DNA of 64,000 nt, from contig NZ_AP018553.1 of assembly GCF_003967175.1 (NCBI RefSeq), positions 2,219,982 to 2,283,981 on the forward strand. Reading direction: 5' to 3'. This stretch comes from Sulfodiicoccus acidiphilus. Lineage in GTDB: Archaea > Thermoproteota > Thermoprotei_A > Sulfolobales > Sulfolobaceae. Shown here piece after piece: positions 8,992-17,505 of the stretch (position 1 is the stretch's first letter; each line of letters begins with the position of its first letter). The translations under genes and the position numbers were made by a program. The notes beneath the pieces are model-generated. The model did no database searches. It had not been told where the DNA came from and was given only the letters and a program-made list of their open reading frames with translations.

Positions 8992-9190
8992 GTGAACTAC
9001 TTCGCCCCTATGGACTACATGCTTGCGGCGAGAATTTCCTGCACCTCCGAGCGACTTCGATCCTCATTTGTAGTGGAGTTTCCATAGAGTCCGTTCCGTG
9101 GTGCCCAGCGACCTAGTTGTCTCCTCGAGTTCGAATGTAGAAGTTTTTCCACGAGAGGTTTCCTCGAGGAGGAGTTGCGCCCACTTAACT
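8992..9190 (-). mobile_element. Decayed family-2 IS200/IS605-derived mini-element
   Basis: The segment begins (plus strand) with gtgaactac, the mirror of the family-2 right end gtagttcac. It keeps the order of landmarks seen in the better copies at 27363 and 61224: an acttcgatcctc block, a tagtggag block, and a tttcc...cgagagg block. Identity is low, so it is an old copy. The left-end hairpin cannot be recognised. The remaining DNA from 8610 to 8990 is AT-rich and shows nothing assignable; a short plus-strand reading frame at 8919-9116 crosses the element boundary and is probably not a gene. Confidence 0.55.
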
Positions 9191-9209
9191 CCTTACTTTT
9201 TAATTCGCG

Positions 9210-10043
9210 CTACTCTTGACTTAGCTCCCTACGCGAGCTAGTTGCGTGAGTTCCCGTTGGTTCAAACTGTATGGTAACGTGATTAATGCCGTAACTGGTC
9301 AATAGCCTCTCCACTTCCGTCCTCTTCTCCTCCAATTGGCTTAGGGTCGATTTCGGATCCTCTTCAGCGTGGAGGGTCGCAATTATCATGTGATCACATA
9401 TGGTCCACACGTGAACATGATGAACCCCAGGAAGGATAGTCCTAATTCGATTCTCCACTTCCTCAACATCTACAGGGGACCTCTCCATCAGAACATTGAA
9501 GGATGTCCTGAGAGAGCCAAAGTTCAGGATAACGAAAAGTAGTGCCAATGCTGCAGAACAAAGGGGATCAAGATAGAACTGTCTCGTTAGCAAAATAACG
9601 AGGCCGGCAAGTGCGCCCACTGCATACTGTATGAAGTCCGAGATGGAATGAAGCACCAACGCCTTCTGTTCAAGTCCACCCTTACCTCTCGTAATAGGGG
9701 CTATGAGAAGGGCCGCGGCGGTCGAGAGAATTAGTGTTAATGTCGGAATGTCATGTATCCCAAGATCCAAGAAAAGAAGGGAGATCCCTACTGAGGCGAC
9801 GCTTCCAATTATGACTGCCCCACCGTTCGCTAAGGCAGAAAATATCTCCAAACGATGTAGGCCGTATGTGTAGAGACGCTGATCTTTTATGGAGACTAGG
9901 GCCAGCGAGGAAAAGGAGATTGTAAGTGCGTCTAGCAGAGAATCAAACGACTCAGTTAGGAGAACGGGACTCCTCCCGTAGAACGAACCAAATACCAGTG
10001 TGAGGAAAACGCACCAGTACAGAATAGCTCTCGTAGATCTCAA
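9210..10043 (-). CDS. Cation diffusion facilitator (CDF) family metal exporter
   Basis: A 277-residue integral membrane protein expected to export Zn2+ or another divalent metal in exchange for protons. It has about six hydrophobic segments; TM2 contains ESFDSLLDALTISFSSLALVS (DxxxD-type half-site) and TM5 HSISDFIQY (HxxxD half-site), the metal-binding pairs of CDF proteins. The cytosolic C-terminal domain with VHHVHVWTICDHMIIATLH follows, as in ZitB/CzcD-like proteins. The loop KDQRLYTYGLHRLEIFSALANG is the standard CDF segment between TM2 and TM3. It is separately transcribed and its metal cannot be told. Confidence 0.92.
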   Translation of the reverse strand: MRSTRAILYWCVFLTLVFGSFYGRSPVLLTESFDSLLDALTISFSSLALVSIKDQRLYTYGLHRLEIFSALANGGAVIIGSVASVGISLLFLDLGIHDIPTLTLILSTAAALLIAPITRGKGGLEQKALVLHSISDFIQYAVGALAGLVILLTRQFYLDPLCSAALALLFVILNFGSLRTSFNVLMERSPVDVEEVENRIRTILPGVHHVHVWTICDHMIIATLHAEEDPKSTLSQLEEKRTEVERLLTSYGINHVTIQFEPTGTHATSSRRELSQE

Positions 10044-10117
10044 CCGATCCCAAGAATAGTCGGGACGGTGTGGTTTATACTTATCTCAAATCCTGCTTGA
10101 AGTTGTTCTTCGGAGCT

Positions 10118-11707
10118 TCACAACTTCTTGAAGGTCAAGCGCGTGAGCCAGTAGATCGACTTGAGTACACCTACAGTGTTGTTGAGATTAAGTGTCGAAT
10201 ACTTCAGGGAGGATTCGCCCTTGGTGTCTCTCAGTTCCTTAAACACCCATTCTATGCTATCAAACACCCTATCTATCATGTACTGTACCAACCGCTGGGC
10301 CACCTTGTTTCCCAGTCCTCCCGTGAAAGTAGGTATAGAGTCCCTTATGACCTTCAAGTTCCATCTCCAGCTTATGTAGAGCAGGTCCCAGTACCTAGCC
10401 GGAAGTTTCTTTAAAGAGGGAAACGGATTGTCCCGGATCATGGTGTTACCCATTGGTACCACTGGAAGTGGAAATATGTAGGTCTTGAATCCGTGGTCAA
10501 TTATTGACTCCACCAACCTTATACTTTCCTCTACGTCTTGGTCGTTTTCTTCTGGGTAACCTATAGTCATCGTGTAGCAAGGGTAAATGTAGCTCTCGTT
10601 CATCACTGCTGTCGCCTTTATCACCAGATCTCCCCAGTCCCCAATACTCCACGGAAAAGCCTTCGCCCTCATGTACTTACGAAGGATCTTTTCACTCCCA
10701 GTCTCCAGTCCTACAACTGGAGCCGCGGCCCTCACCCTGTCGTATCTAGAGATCTCCGCCATGGATTTAACCGTCTTTGGACTGTCCATCACCGCACCTA
10801 TTGATATGTGAGGAAACCAAGCACCATCCATACCGGCGGACATGGTAGTCTGAAACAGCTTCACTACAGCGTCATGATTCACCCTTAGCTTACTGGATCC
10901 ATAAAGGAGGATATCGTCAGTGACGAACTCAACCCTCTCCGCACCACCGCGCTTATTGACCTCAATCTCCTTTTGCACGTCCTCGAGCGGAATCGATAAG
11001 AAGGTGTCGGGAGTTATGGAACAGAACCAACACCCTCTAGGACATCCACGAGTAACCTGCACCTCTCCCAGTCGCGCGGGATTGACAATGGTCGGTATTT
11101 CACTAACCTTAGGCTTCCTACCCTTCACCGCTGGCGGTGGTGTTCTACCCTCCAACACCGACTTTACTAGGGGGGGAAAGTCTAGCTCACCGTGGCCGTA
11201 GAATAGCGTGTCTATCCAGACAGGTCTCTCTTTCTCCAATTGCCAAACTCCAGGTCCACCCACTATGACCTTGAAGCCGTACTTTGCCTTCAATTTCATT
11301 ACTTCCTCTCCTAACTCCCTAAAGAGCTCGGCAGTCCACGTAGGTCCCCCACCGAACAGCATGGAAAGTTTCATGCTCACCGGCTCAAGGCCTAGGGGAT
11401 CGTGAACCGTCAATCCCAACACCTTTGTCTGAGGGGACACTACGTGCTTGAGTTCGTCTGGGGGAGTCACATATACTTCGTCCTCTGAGAAGCCTGCTCT
11501 CAATAGGGAGGCCTCCACTTTCCTGAGGGCATAAGGAGCGACTACAGCCTTTCCTCCCCTTGACTTGACCCTGGGAGTGAAGAAGACCTTCACGAAGGCC
11601 TGTGGAACTAGCCTGCTGGGCATGCAAGCTACATAACCCATTACGCTGGAGCCACCGTAGTCGGTGAAGGAACCTCTATCTGCGGTAAGAACGACTGTAG
11701 CACCCAT
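10118..11707 (-). CDS. Radical SAM protein with N-terminal B12-binding-like domain
   Basis: A 529-residue cytoplasmic protein. The first ~170 residues resemble a cobalamin-binding/Rossmann-like domain (VLGLTVHDPLGLEP, KVIVGGPGVW). The radical SAM core follows with its 4Fe-4S motif CPRGCWFC (CxxxCxxC) near residue 210. Downstream segments VEFVTDDILLYG, PVVGLETGSEKILRKYMRA and TIGYPEENDQDVEESIRLVE are typical of B12-dependent radical SAM enzymes of the BchE/elongator-like class. The reaction cannot be inferred: such enzymes do methylation, cyclisation or methylthiolation. No obvious partner gene is adjacent; the gene has its own upstream region and is followed by the CDF transporter after 75 bp. 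Confidence 0.85.
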   Translation of the reverse strand: MGATVVLTADRGSFTDYGGSSVMGYVACMPSRLVPQAFVKVFFTPRVKSRGGKAVVAPYALRKVEASLLRAGFSEDEVYVTPPDELKHVVSPQTKVLGLTVHDPLGLEPVSMKLSMLFGGGPTWTAELFRELGEEVMKLKAKYGFKVIVGGPGVWQLEKERPVWIDTLFYGHGELDFPPLVKSVLEGRTPPPAVKGRKPKVSEIPTIVNPARLGEVQVTRGCPRGCWFCSITPDTFLSIPLEDVQKEIEVNKRGGAERVEFVTDDILLYGSSKLRVNHDAVVKLFQTTMSAGMDGAWFPHISIGAVMDSPKTVKSMAEISRYDRVRAAAPVVGLETGSEKILRKYMRAKAFPWSIGDWGDLVIKATAVMNESYIYPCYTMTIGYPEENDQDVEESIRLVESIIDHGFKTYIFPLPVVPMGNTMIRDNPFPSLKKLPARYWDLLYISWRWNLKVIRDSIPTFTGGLGNKVAQRLVQYMIDRVFDSIEWVFKELRDTKGESSLKYSTLNLNNTVGVLKSIYWLTRLTFKKL

Positions 11708-11879
11708 AAACCTTCATTTACGTGAAGAAGTAATAAATTTCCACATAAGGTGGTATAAACAACAACTTACACAGAAACAGTGAGCGAGGGGAATGTAAAT
11801 GCTAGTTTAGCTAACTAAAGATTTATAAATTCATTTCTAGTCATAAAGAGTGGGAAAGTCCCATAAAGCCCTTTCGAGT

Positions 11880-12747
11880 AAGAGGCTCATCTCCAAGAAC
11901 CGATTCAAGCCGAGTCGAAGCGGCCTAAGATAGCAAGCACCTCAAGAACTTAAGGACATGTACGCGAAGCTAGAGAAGCGGTTCGCCTGCAACTACCACG
12001 TCATCGTGATGAGGGACATACGAGTTAAACAACTGTTCTACAAGTCCTTAAGATCTATGAGAAAGAGATTACGATAGGTCTCCCTTCCACGAACTTGGAA
12101 CTGTGACGAAGTATAAGGTAGGGAAGTACTGTGAGAGGTTTAATCCTGGTAGATCCTAAACACACTTCGAGGAATTGTGCCAGATACAGCTGACTTCCTC
12201 CCCGCCCTGGAAGGGACGAGGGTTCCCTCCCAGAGGGATCGTCGTTCCCACCACCGGTTCGGGTTTACATGTCTCGTTTGGTGGGCAGTCGAGTGGATCA
12301 GAGATCCACTCCCATTTGAAGAGGAGGGGACTTTCATCGCAAAGCTCTAGTCCCTTAAGGGAGAAGAGAGACGATGGTTGCTCCTCCCACAGTCCCATTA
12401 AACCTTCGATCGAGCTGGGGAGGAGCGTCGTTAGTACCACTAAGAGAAATTTCACAAAGAAGTATTTAAATATATAAGGGGGCTATCCATCCCCGCCGTG
12501 AAAGGCGAGGCTTTCCGCCCCCTTAACCCCAATTTTTGTAACTTGAAGGAAAGACCTAACTTTGAAAGATCACGCCTCCACAAATGCCTTGTGAGGTCGG
12601 GTAGCTGACCAGAACTACAACGGTCCTCTTAACGTCCTGAAGAGGTCGGAGATAAGGCAGCTCTCATTGGAGCTCTGCCCTCTACCGTTAAGCAAGGTGG
12701 GGGCAATGAGGAGGAAGCCCCGCCCATGGAGACGGGGTAATTAAGTC
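11880..12747 (+). pseudogene. tnpB: Dead tnpB (IS200/IS605 OrfB) interrupted by mini-element copy A
   Basis: Reading the plus strand with several frameshifts and stops recovers TnpB in the right order. First comes KDMYAKLEKRF, then VIVMRDIRVKQLF and KSLRSMRKRL (11957-12075), then LILVDPKHTSRNCARYS (about 12132-12188, the region leading into the zinc finger). After the interrupting element, LERKTLTLKDHA and ADQNYNGPLNVLKRSEIR (degenerate RuvC III) appear. The tail KPRPWRRGN reads through the right-end hairpin gccccgcccatgg...ggggt at 12717-12742. The 350-bp gap in the middle is exactly copy A. TnpB is the RNA-guided nuclease of these elements; this copy is clearly inactive. Confidence 0.8.
12191..12537 (-). 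mobile_element. Family-1 IS200/IS605-derived mini-element, copy A
   Basis: About 347 bp, nearly identical over most of its length to copies B and C. On the minus strand it begins right after TTAC with the left-end hairpin (cgcctttcacggcg within a gggggc...gccccc stem). It then carries the 3' tail of a tnpB frame (DPLDCPPNETCKPEP, VGTTIPLGG, PFQGGEEVS) and ends in the right-end hairpin cccttccagggcgggg followed by aggaagtca. No transposase is inside, so it must be moved in trans by a Y1 TnpA. It is inserted within the tnpB pseudogene, splitting TSRNCARYS from LERKTLTL. Confidence 0.88.
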
Positions 12748-13062
12748 TGACATAAGCCTCCATTAGCGGCCATGCCAAACCAACTCGTGGGGGCTTTCTA
12801 AAAAGGGGTGGATGAGCAGGAAGTTTTCGAGGGAGTCAAGTAAGGGGCCTGTCATCCCTTCTCGATATTTAACCAAGGCCTTTCCCGAGCTCCCCTCCCA
12901 AGATAGGCACTCATTTTAAATAACAGAGACAACTCAATTTAATCTAAGACAGTAAAGTAATCCCCCATCTAAGTTAAGCTAGAGTCTAGCATCCCCTTTG
13001 GAACTTTAGGTTAAGAGGCCATCCACGAGTAGAGCAGCCAGGCACCCTTAGAGCCTCATAGC

Positions 13063-14349
13063 TCACTTAGGCTGTTCGGTTACAGAGATAATATCTAGAG
13101 CCTCAGCGTAGAGAAATCCCAAAATCACCCATCCAAAGAACACGTCCTGAATAGACTTGGGTATTTCAGGTAACGAGAATAAGAGAACCCATACAGAGAC
13201 TCCAGTCGCCACCAATGCTACGCTAAGCTCCACTACTCTCTTCCATCCCTTCATCAGAGACATTCTAAGCAAGGAGAAGTTGGCCGACAAATGTATTAAG
13301 ATGTTACAGAATCCAGCTAACGCTCCAAGAGCGAGGAACGTGTAGTAAATTCCGAGCCCCAAGGCCATCAAAGTGATCGTTGCCACGAATATTCCACCTA
13401 CAACGCCTTCGGCCAAGAACGGTCGACCCTTGGTCTCCTTAGAGAAAATGTAAGGAAACCTGCGATCCTCCGCCATTGCTTTAAGTGTTCTAGAGCCGGC
13501 CAGCACATAAGCCATACCCCCCATCACCCCGTCGCTAAGTGCTACGAAACCTAGCCCCAACGTCCCTAATGGACCCAATCGCTGAAGAATGTAATCCACG
13601 AGATTTCCGGTGAAGCCTATCTCTCCTAGACCGTAGAAGAATAAGGTGGCCAAAACTCCACCAACTAACAACACCGCTATCGCAGCCCTGCCTATAGTGG
13701 TTTTAGCGTTCTGTGCTTCACCTCCAAGCGGTGCTATGGAGCCATAGCCGGTAGGTATTCCTAGACCAAATATAACAGCTGCTGCTAGTTTGGTAGGAAA
13801 GGAGATTGGATCGTAGAAAGCCCACCCAGACTCGTGCATGAAAAACAAGGATAGTCCTATTAACACCGCCATCTCCACTGTGGACATAACTAAAGCATAA
13901 GTAGCGGAAGTTCTAACACCTGCCAAGACCAAGGAAATGGCTAAAATCGAAACACTTAGCGCTAACACCCATTGTGCAACCCCAGTCGTCACGTACAGCA
14001 CGTAGGCCCCACCAGCCAAGAGAGTACCTCCGTAAGAAAGGGCATAGAGAAGGTAGCTCCATCCCGTTTCCAGTCCCAACCTCGATGTGAGGGAATAAAA
14101 GGCGTAAACGTAGTATCCACCTCCTCGCTTAAATCTCTTTGAAAGGTAGTAAACTACAAGTCCGTTAAACAACACAACTATTGTAGCGATGAGCATTGCG
14201 AAGGACGCTGCCCTTCCGGCCTCGGCCACCATGACTGTCCCAAAGGTGAGAAGGGATATGAAAGGGGCTTGCCCCCCAAACGAGAGGAAGAAGAGCTCGC
14301 GAAAACCCAACTTTCGTGAGTTATGGGGGACTACCCTCTCTTTTTCCAT
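13063..14349 (-). CDS. APC-family amino acid permease
   Basis: A 428-residue polytopic membrane protein with about 12 hydrophobic segments. The N-terminal segment FLSFGGQAPFISLLTFGTV corresponds to the unwound TM1 substrate-binding region of APC transporters, and FGLGIPTGYGSIAPLGGEAQNAKTT matches the TM6 region with the conserved E/GE-N motif. It should import an amino acid or amine with a cation. The gene is alone; the 750 bp beyond its 3' end contain only relic DNA. Specificity cannot be told. Confidence 0.88.
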   Translation of the reverse strand: MEKERVVPHNSRKLGFRELFFLSFGGQAPFISLLTFGTVMVAEAGRAASFAMLIATIVVLFNGLVVYYLSKRFKRGGGYYVYAFYSLTSRLGLETGWSYLLYALSYGGTLLAGGAYVLYVTTGVAQWVLALSVSILAISLVLAGVRTSATYALVMSTVEMAVLIGLSLFFMHESGWAFYDPISFPTKLAAAVIFGLGIPTGYGSIAPLGGEAQNAKTTIGRAAIAVLLVGGVLATLFFYGLGEIGFTGNLVDYILQRLGPLGTLGLGFVALSDGVMGGMAYVLAGSRTLKAMAEDRRFPYIFSKETKGRPFLAEGVVGGIFVATITLMALGLGIYYTFLALGALAGFCNILIHLSANFSLLRMSLMKGWKRVVELSVALVATGVSVWVLLFSLPEIPKSIQDVFFGWVILGFLYAEALDIISVTEQPK

Positions 14350-14452
14350 TATCGATAATACGAGTGTACAATGAATTTATGCGTTATGTGTCCTGTTCGC
14401 TGGTGCATTTCAGCCCAAACTTTAAGATCAGTGGAAAGACATTTTCCTTGAG

Positions 14453-14806
14453 ATGTCCAGGTTAGCATTCGTCCTTTACACAGACCCAGAACAAAGGAGC
14501 GAGTTGGTGAAGGCTCAACACGCCCTTCAAGCGGCTATTCAGCTCAAGAGGAAGGGTCACGATGTTAAGGTATTCTTCGACGGTCTTGGGGTAAAGGTGC
14601 CCTTGCACGAGAAAACAAGGGAACTTGTAGACGAGGCTATGAAGGAAGGTATCGTAGCAGGAGCGTGCGGATACTGTGCCTCGCCACCTCACGTTAACGT
14701 GACAGAGAAGGTGAGAAAGGCTGGCCTCCAACTCGTCGGGGACGAGAGTCGTCATAGGGACATCTCTATGTTTATGGACGAGGGATACCAGCTTGTTATA
14801 GTCTGA
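14453..14806 (+). CDS. DsrE/DsrF-like sulfur-relay family protein
   Basis: A 117-residue soluble protein with the DsrE fold: MSRLAFVLYTDPEQRSELVKAQHALQAA at the N-terminus, then KVFFDGLGVKVPL, and a conserved Cys pair in GACGYCASPPHV near residues 72-75 where TusD/DsrE-type proteins carry the sulfur-accepting cysteine. Sulfur oxidation is a common way of life in Sulfolobales, so a sulfur-carrier role is plausible. No hdr, tusA or dsr gene is adjacent, so the partner is unknown. It is monocistronic, in the opposite direction to the permease. Confidence 0.8.
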   Translation: MSRLAFVLYTDPEQRSELVKAQHALQAAIQLKRKGHDVKVFFDGLGVKVPLHEKTRELVDEAMKEGIVAGACGYCASPPHVNVTEKVRKAGLQLVGDESRHRDISMFMDEGYQLVIV

Positions 14807-15073
14807 CTTCCTTCCACGCTGGTGATTAATGTAGATTCGGTTAGTCGGTTTTCAAATCCAACTTGAGATTACGCCGCGATAAGTGATGGAGCTCAGAGCT
14901 GCTTTAGGAGACTCTTGAGTACGAGAAATATTGATTTCCCTGTCAGACAAAGGAGGAATGACATCAGCATGATTAGACATTAACTTCAATACTGGAAAGC
15001 GAGGCCCCGTTCTTCCGATTTCTATTCGAACAACAGAGACCTTTTCACGAGGGTAGTTTACTTCATGAAAGAT

Positions 15074-15083
15074 CTTTTTAAAT
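15074..15083 (+). promoter_or_regulatory. TATA box of hsp20
   Basis: ctttttaaat centred about 25 nt before the ATG at 15104, so transcription should start at or beside the start codon (leaderless mRNA). Confidence 0.6.
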
Positions 15084-15103
15084 GTGAGCGATGAGTAGTT
15101 ATT

Positions 15104-15487
15104 ATGGTGAGCATAGTGGACCTGGTAAAGAAGGAACTGGCCAAACAGGTAAGCGATCTCACTAGAGAGTTCTACGAGGAGGTGTATCCACCTGTGGATC
15201 TCTACGAGGAGGGAGGTTACCTCACAGTTAAAGCCGACTTGGCCGGGTTCAAGAAAGAGGACATCAACGTGAGGGTCGTGGGACAAGATACGCTTGTAAT
15301 TTCTGCATCTAGAGAGTCTAAAAAGCAGGGAGTAGAATACCTGACCCAAAGGCCAAGGAAAGTGGAGAGGCACGTCAAACTGCCAGTGAAGGTGGCAAAG
15401 GACGCTGAGGTGATCGGTAGGTATGAGGATGGTGTGCTCACGCTGAGGATACCAGTCGAGGGCGCAGTGAAGGTCAAGATCGAGTGA
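15104..15487 (+). CDS. Small heat shock protein, Hsp20/alpha-crystallin family
   Basis: A 127-residue ATP-independent holdase. The alpha-crystallin domain starts at PPVDLYEEGGYLTVKADLAGF, continues DINVRVVGQDTLVISASRE, and ends with the family A-x-x-x-n-G-v-L motif DGVLTLRIPV. The C-terminal extension is short and lacks a clear I-x-I/V motif. The start ATG has a well-placed TATA box. Its last 14 bp overlap the end of the convergent ABC1 kinase gene. Confidence 0.92.
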   Translation: MVSIVDLVKKELAKQVSDLTREFYEEVYPPVDLYEEGGYLTVKADLAGFKKEDINVRVVGQDTLVISASRESKKQGVEYLTQRPRKVERHVKLPVKVAKDAEVIGRYEDGVLTLRIPVEGAVKVKIE

Positions 15488-16949
15488 AGACGAAGGACAA
15501 TCCTAACAATGCAAGTAGAATTGAAAGGACTTCGTCTCTTGTCAAAACGTAAAGGACCACCGCTCCCACCATTACAATCTGCGGAAGATAGTTCCTACTC
15601 CTTTTGCTTCCTACAATTACGGGAGTTCTTCTCTGGGTCAAGAGGGACAGCCTGAGACGGTTCGTTAAAGTGCTTACTACATCCCTGACCTCCTCTTCCA
15701 TGGCCTCTCTAGCTAGTCCCTCGTCCTCTAAGAATTGGGTAAGGACTCCTATGAAGTCGAAGCTCGGATCTATTGTCCTACATATTCCCTCCAACTCGTT
15801 AGTCATCCTCATGTAGAGAACCATCTTCTGAGGTAACCTCAAAGGAAACTTGTAAAACACTTGATCGGCCAGCTTCATGAAGTCCTGTAGCTCCATCTCG
15901 TCCACCTGTATTCCTTGCATTGACTTCATGAAAAGGCCTATGCCCTCTGCCAGAACCTCCCTATCTGCCTCTGGCTGGATAGCACCTAGTTGATCTAAAA
16001 TTCTGACTAGACCGTACGGGTCTTGTCTTATCAAGTTCACATACGCCCTCACCAAGTTCCTCCTAGTGATTCTATCGAGTGAGCCGACCATTCCGAAATC
16101 GTAAAGTATTAAGTTACCTTCTTTATCCACTGCCAAGTTGCCTGGGTGTGGGTCAGCATGGAACAATGGTTTCTCCAATAACATGGTCATGAACACTTGG
16201 AATATCCGGTACGCGAGTTCCCTTCTATCCACAACTTTGGACGCCTCATCTGAAGTGACTTTATAGCCAGGTAGATACTCCATAACTAAAACGCGTTTTG
16301 TGGCCCTCACCACCTTGGGGGTCCTGATCCTGCTGAAGTCGCTGAGTTCGTCGGTTATCCTTTTAATGTTCTCAGCTTCCTTCACATAATCCATCTCTTC
16401 GAATATCCTCTTGGAAAAGTCGTCAACTATCACCTTGACCGACTCTACTAAAGAAGTGTCAAAAACGAACCTAAGATAGGGCAACAGGGCCCTAACTATC
16501 GCAATGTCCTGCTCCACCAACTTTCTGACATCGGGCCTAAGCACCTTTATGGCGACTTCTCTGCCATCTCTCAATCTCCCCACGTGGACCTGTCCCAAAC
16601 TGGCTGAAGCTATGGGGACTTCCTCCACACTATCTAGATCAGGAACGTCATTAATTATAGCACCCTTAACCCTTTCGAAAGGCTCTGGTGTGACTTCGTC
16701 CTGGAGTCGTTGGAGCTCCTTGAGGTATGGCTCGGGCATAACATCGGCCCTGACGGACAGAAGTTGCCCAAGCTTAATGAAAGTCGGACCTAACTCCATT
16801 ATGGAGTCCACGAACTTCTTAGCCTCTCTCCTCATCTCTTCCTCCGAAGGTTGCTTGTCGTTTAGTATGTCTCTTCTGAAATCTCTGTACCTCAAGACTC
16901 GAGGGAGCATCTTCTCGATTATCTTCAGGGTTCTTCCGACAGGCAACAT
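15474..16949 (-). CDS. ABC1/UbiB/AarF family atypical kinase
   Basis: A 491-residue protein-kinase-like enzyme of the UbiB family, usually associated with isoprenoid quinone or lipid biosynthesis. The family-specific KxGQ segment is seen in LGPTFIKLGQLLSVRADVMP, the QDEV motif in LQRLQDEVTPEP, the ATP-site lysine in REVAIKVLRP, the catalytic region in HADPHPGNLAVD and the metal-binding LYDFGMVGSL. The C-terminus carries two hydrophobic segments (IVMVGAVVLYVL and LSILLALLGLSFVF), a membrane anchor usual for this family. Substrate is unknown. It is monocistronic and convergent with hsp20. Confidence 0.92.
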   Translation of the reverse strand: MLPVGRTLKIIEKMLPRVLRYRDFRRDILNDKQPSEEEMRREAKKFVDSIMELGPTFIKLGQLLSVRADVMPEPYLKELQRLQDEVTPEPFERVKGAIINDVPDLDSVEEVPIASASLGQVHVGRLRDGREVAIKVLRPDVRKLVEQDIAIVRALLPYLRFVFDTSLVESVKVIVDDFSKRIFEEMDYVKEAENIKRITDELSDFSRIRTPKVVRATKRVLVMEYLPGYKVTSDEASKVVDRRELAYRIFQVFMTMLLEKPLFHADPHPGNLAVDKEGNLILYDFGMVGSLDRITRRNLVRAYVNLIRQDPYGLVRILDQLGAIQPEADREVLAEGIGLFMKSMQGIQVDEMELQDFMKLADQVFYKFPLRLPQKMVLYMRMTNELEGICRTIDPSFDFIGVLTQFLEDEGLAREAMEEEVRDVVSTLTNRLRLSLLTQRRTPVIVGSKRSRNYLPQIVMVGAVVLYVLTRDEVLSILLALLGLSFVFTRS

Positions 16950-17302
16950 ATGCCTCTACTTATTTAACACGACCGTAAAAAGTAATTAGAAATGTTGTCT
17001 CACTGTTTACTTATGCAGCGGGCAGAATTTATATGGACGACGAAACTTAAAAGATTCACAGTTGACAGTTTTCCAGTATTCCACGTTCAGGGGAATATCT
17101 TAACTGGATGGGGGCGTTTGCCTCTTATGGAACCCTCTTATGGAACTAGGAACTTAGGAAATGCTAGAGAAATGGGCTTCGTAGGGAAGTCAATAGAGAA
17201 GAACCAATAATACCGCCGAAAGCTCACCAAACAACTTGTCCTCACGTTAAGCTAACCTAGTTACCATCGTAAACGGGGTCCATAAGAGGGTTAGACTCTA
17301 CC
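16950..17302. other. Intergenic DNA, no assignable gene
   Basis: A 72-codon plus-strand reading frame (16992-17210) is present, but its composition and lack of any recognisable motif make a gene unlikely. No RNA gene or repeat is seen until the mini-element beginning at 17303. Confidence 0.4.
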
Positions 17303-17505
17303 GTGAACTACGCCGTCCTTACGGAAGGGACGTCCTCGCCTCGAAGATCTCCTCCTTCCTGAGGAAACCTCGATCCTCCTTCACCATAGCGGAGGTCCAG
17401 AGGGGCCTTCTGAAACTCACCGCGTGGAAGAGGGGTTAAGGAAGGTAGTTTTTCCACAGACTTCAGTTCCCCAGTCCCGAGGATACAACTAGCTTTTACA
17501 GCCGA
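17303..17505 (-). mobile_element. Family-2 IS200/IS605-derived mini-element, truncated copy at the iorA breakpoint
   Basis: The plus strand starts with gtgaactacg (mirror of the right end gtagttcac) and has a cctcgatcctcc block, a catagcggaggtcc block, a cagttcccc block and a cagccgaggtctaa block. All are in the same order as in the copies at 27363 and 61224. The left-end hairpin is missing: similarity stops where the truncated iorA coding sequence begins. The last four codons and the stop of that gene are supplied by this element. Confidence 0.7.

Noticed and set aside
12156-12455. Conserved short reading frame within mini-elements A, B (40333-40542) and C (57566-57784) as a small protein gene
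   Set aside because: The peptide is the out-of-context C-terminal tail of TnpB, reading through the right-end hairpin into flanking DNA; start points vary among copies, and copy D has lost the frame. It is explained by homology, not as an independent gene.
14852-15373. 173-codon minus-strand frame opposite hsp20
   Set aside because: It is largely the antisense of the hsp20 gene, whose Hsp20 domain and TATA box are clear; no family features in the antisense translation.
16992-17210. 72-codon plus-strand frame
   Set aside because: No recognisable motif, no promoter and atypical composition; it lies in relic-rich DNA beside a mini-element.
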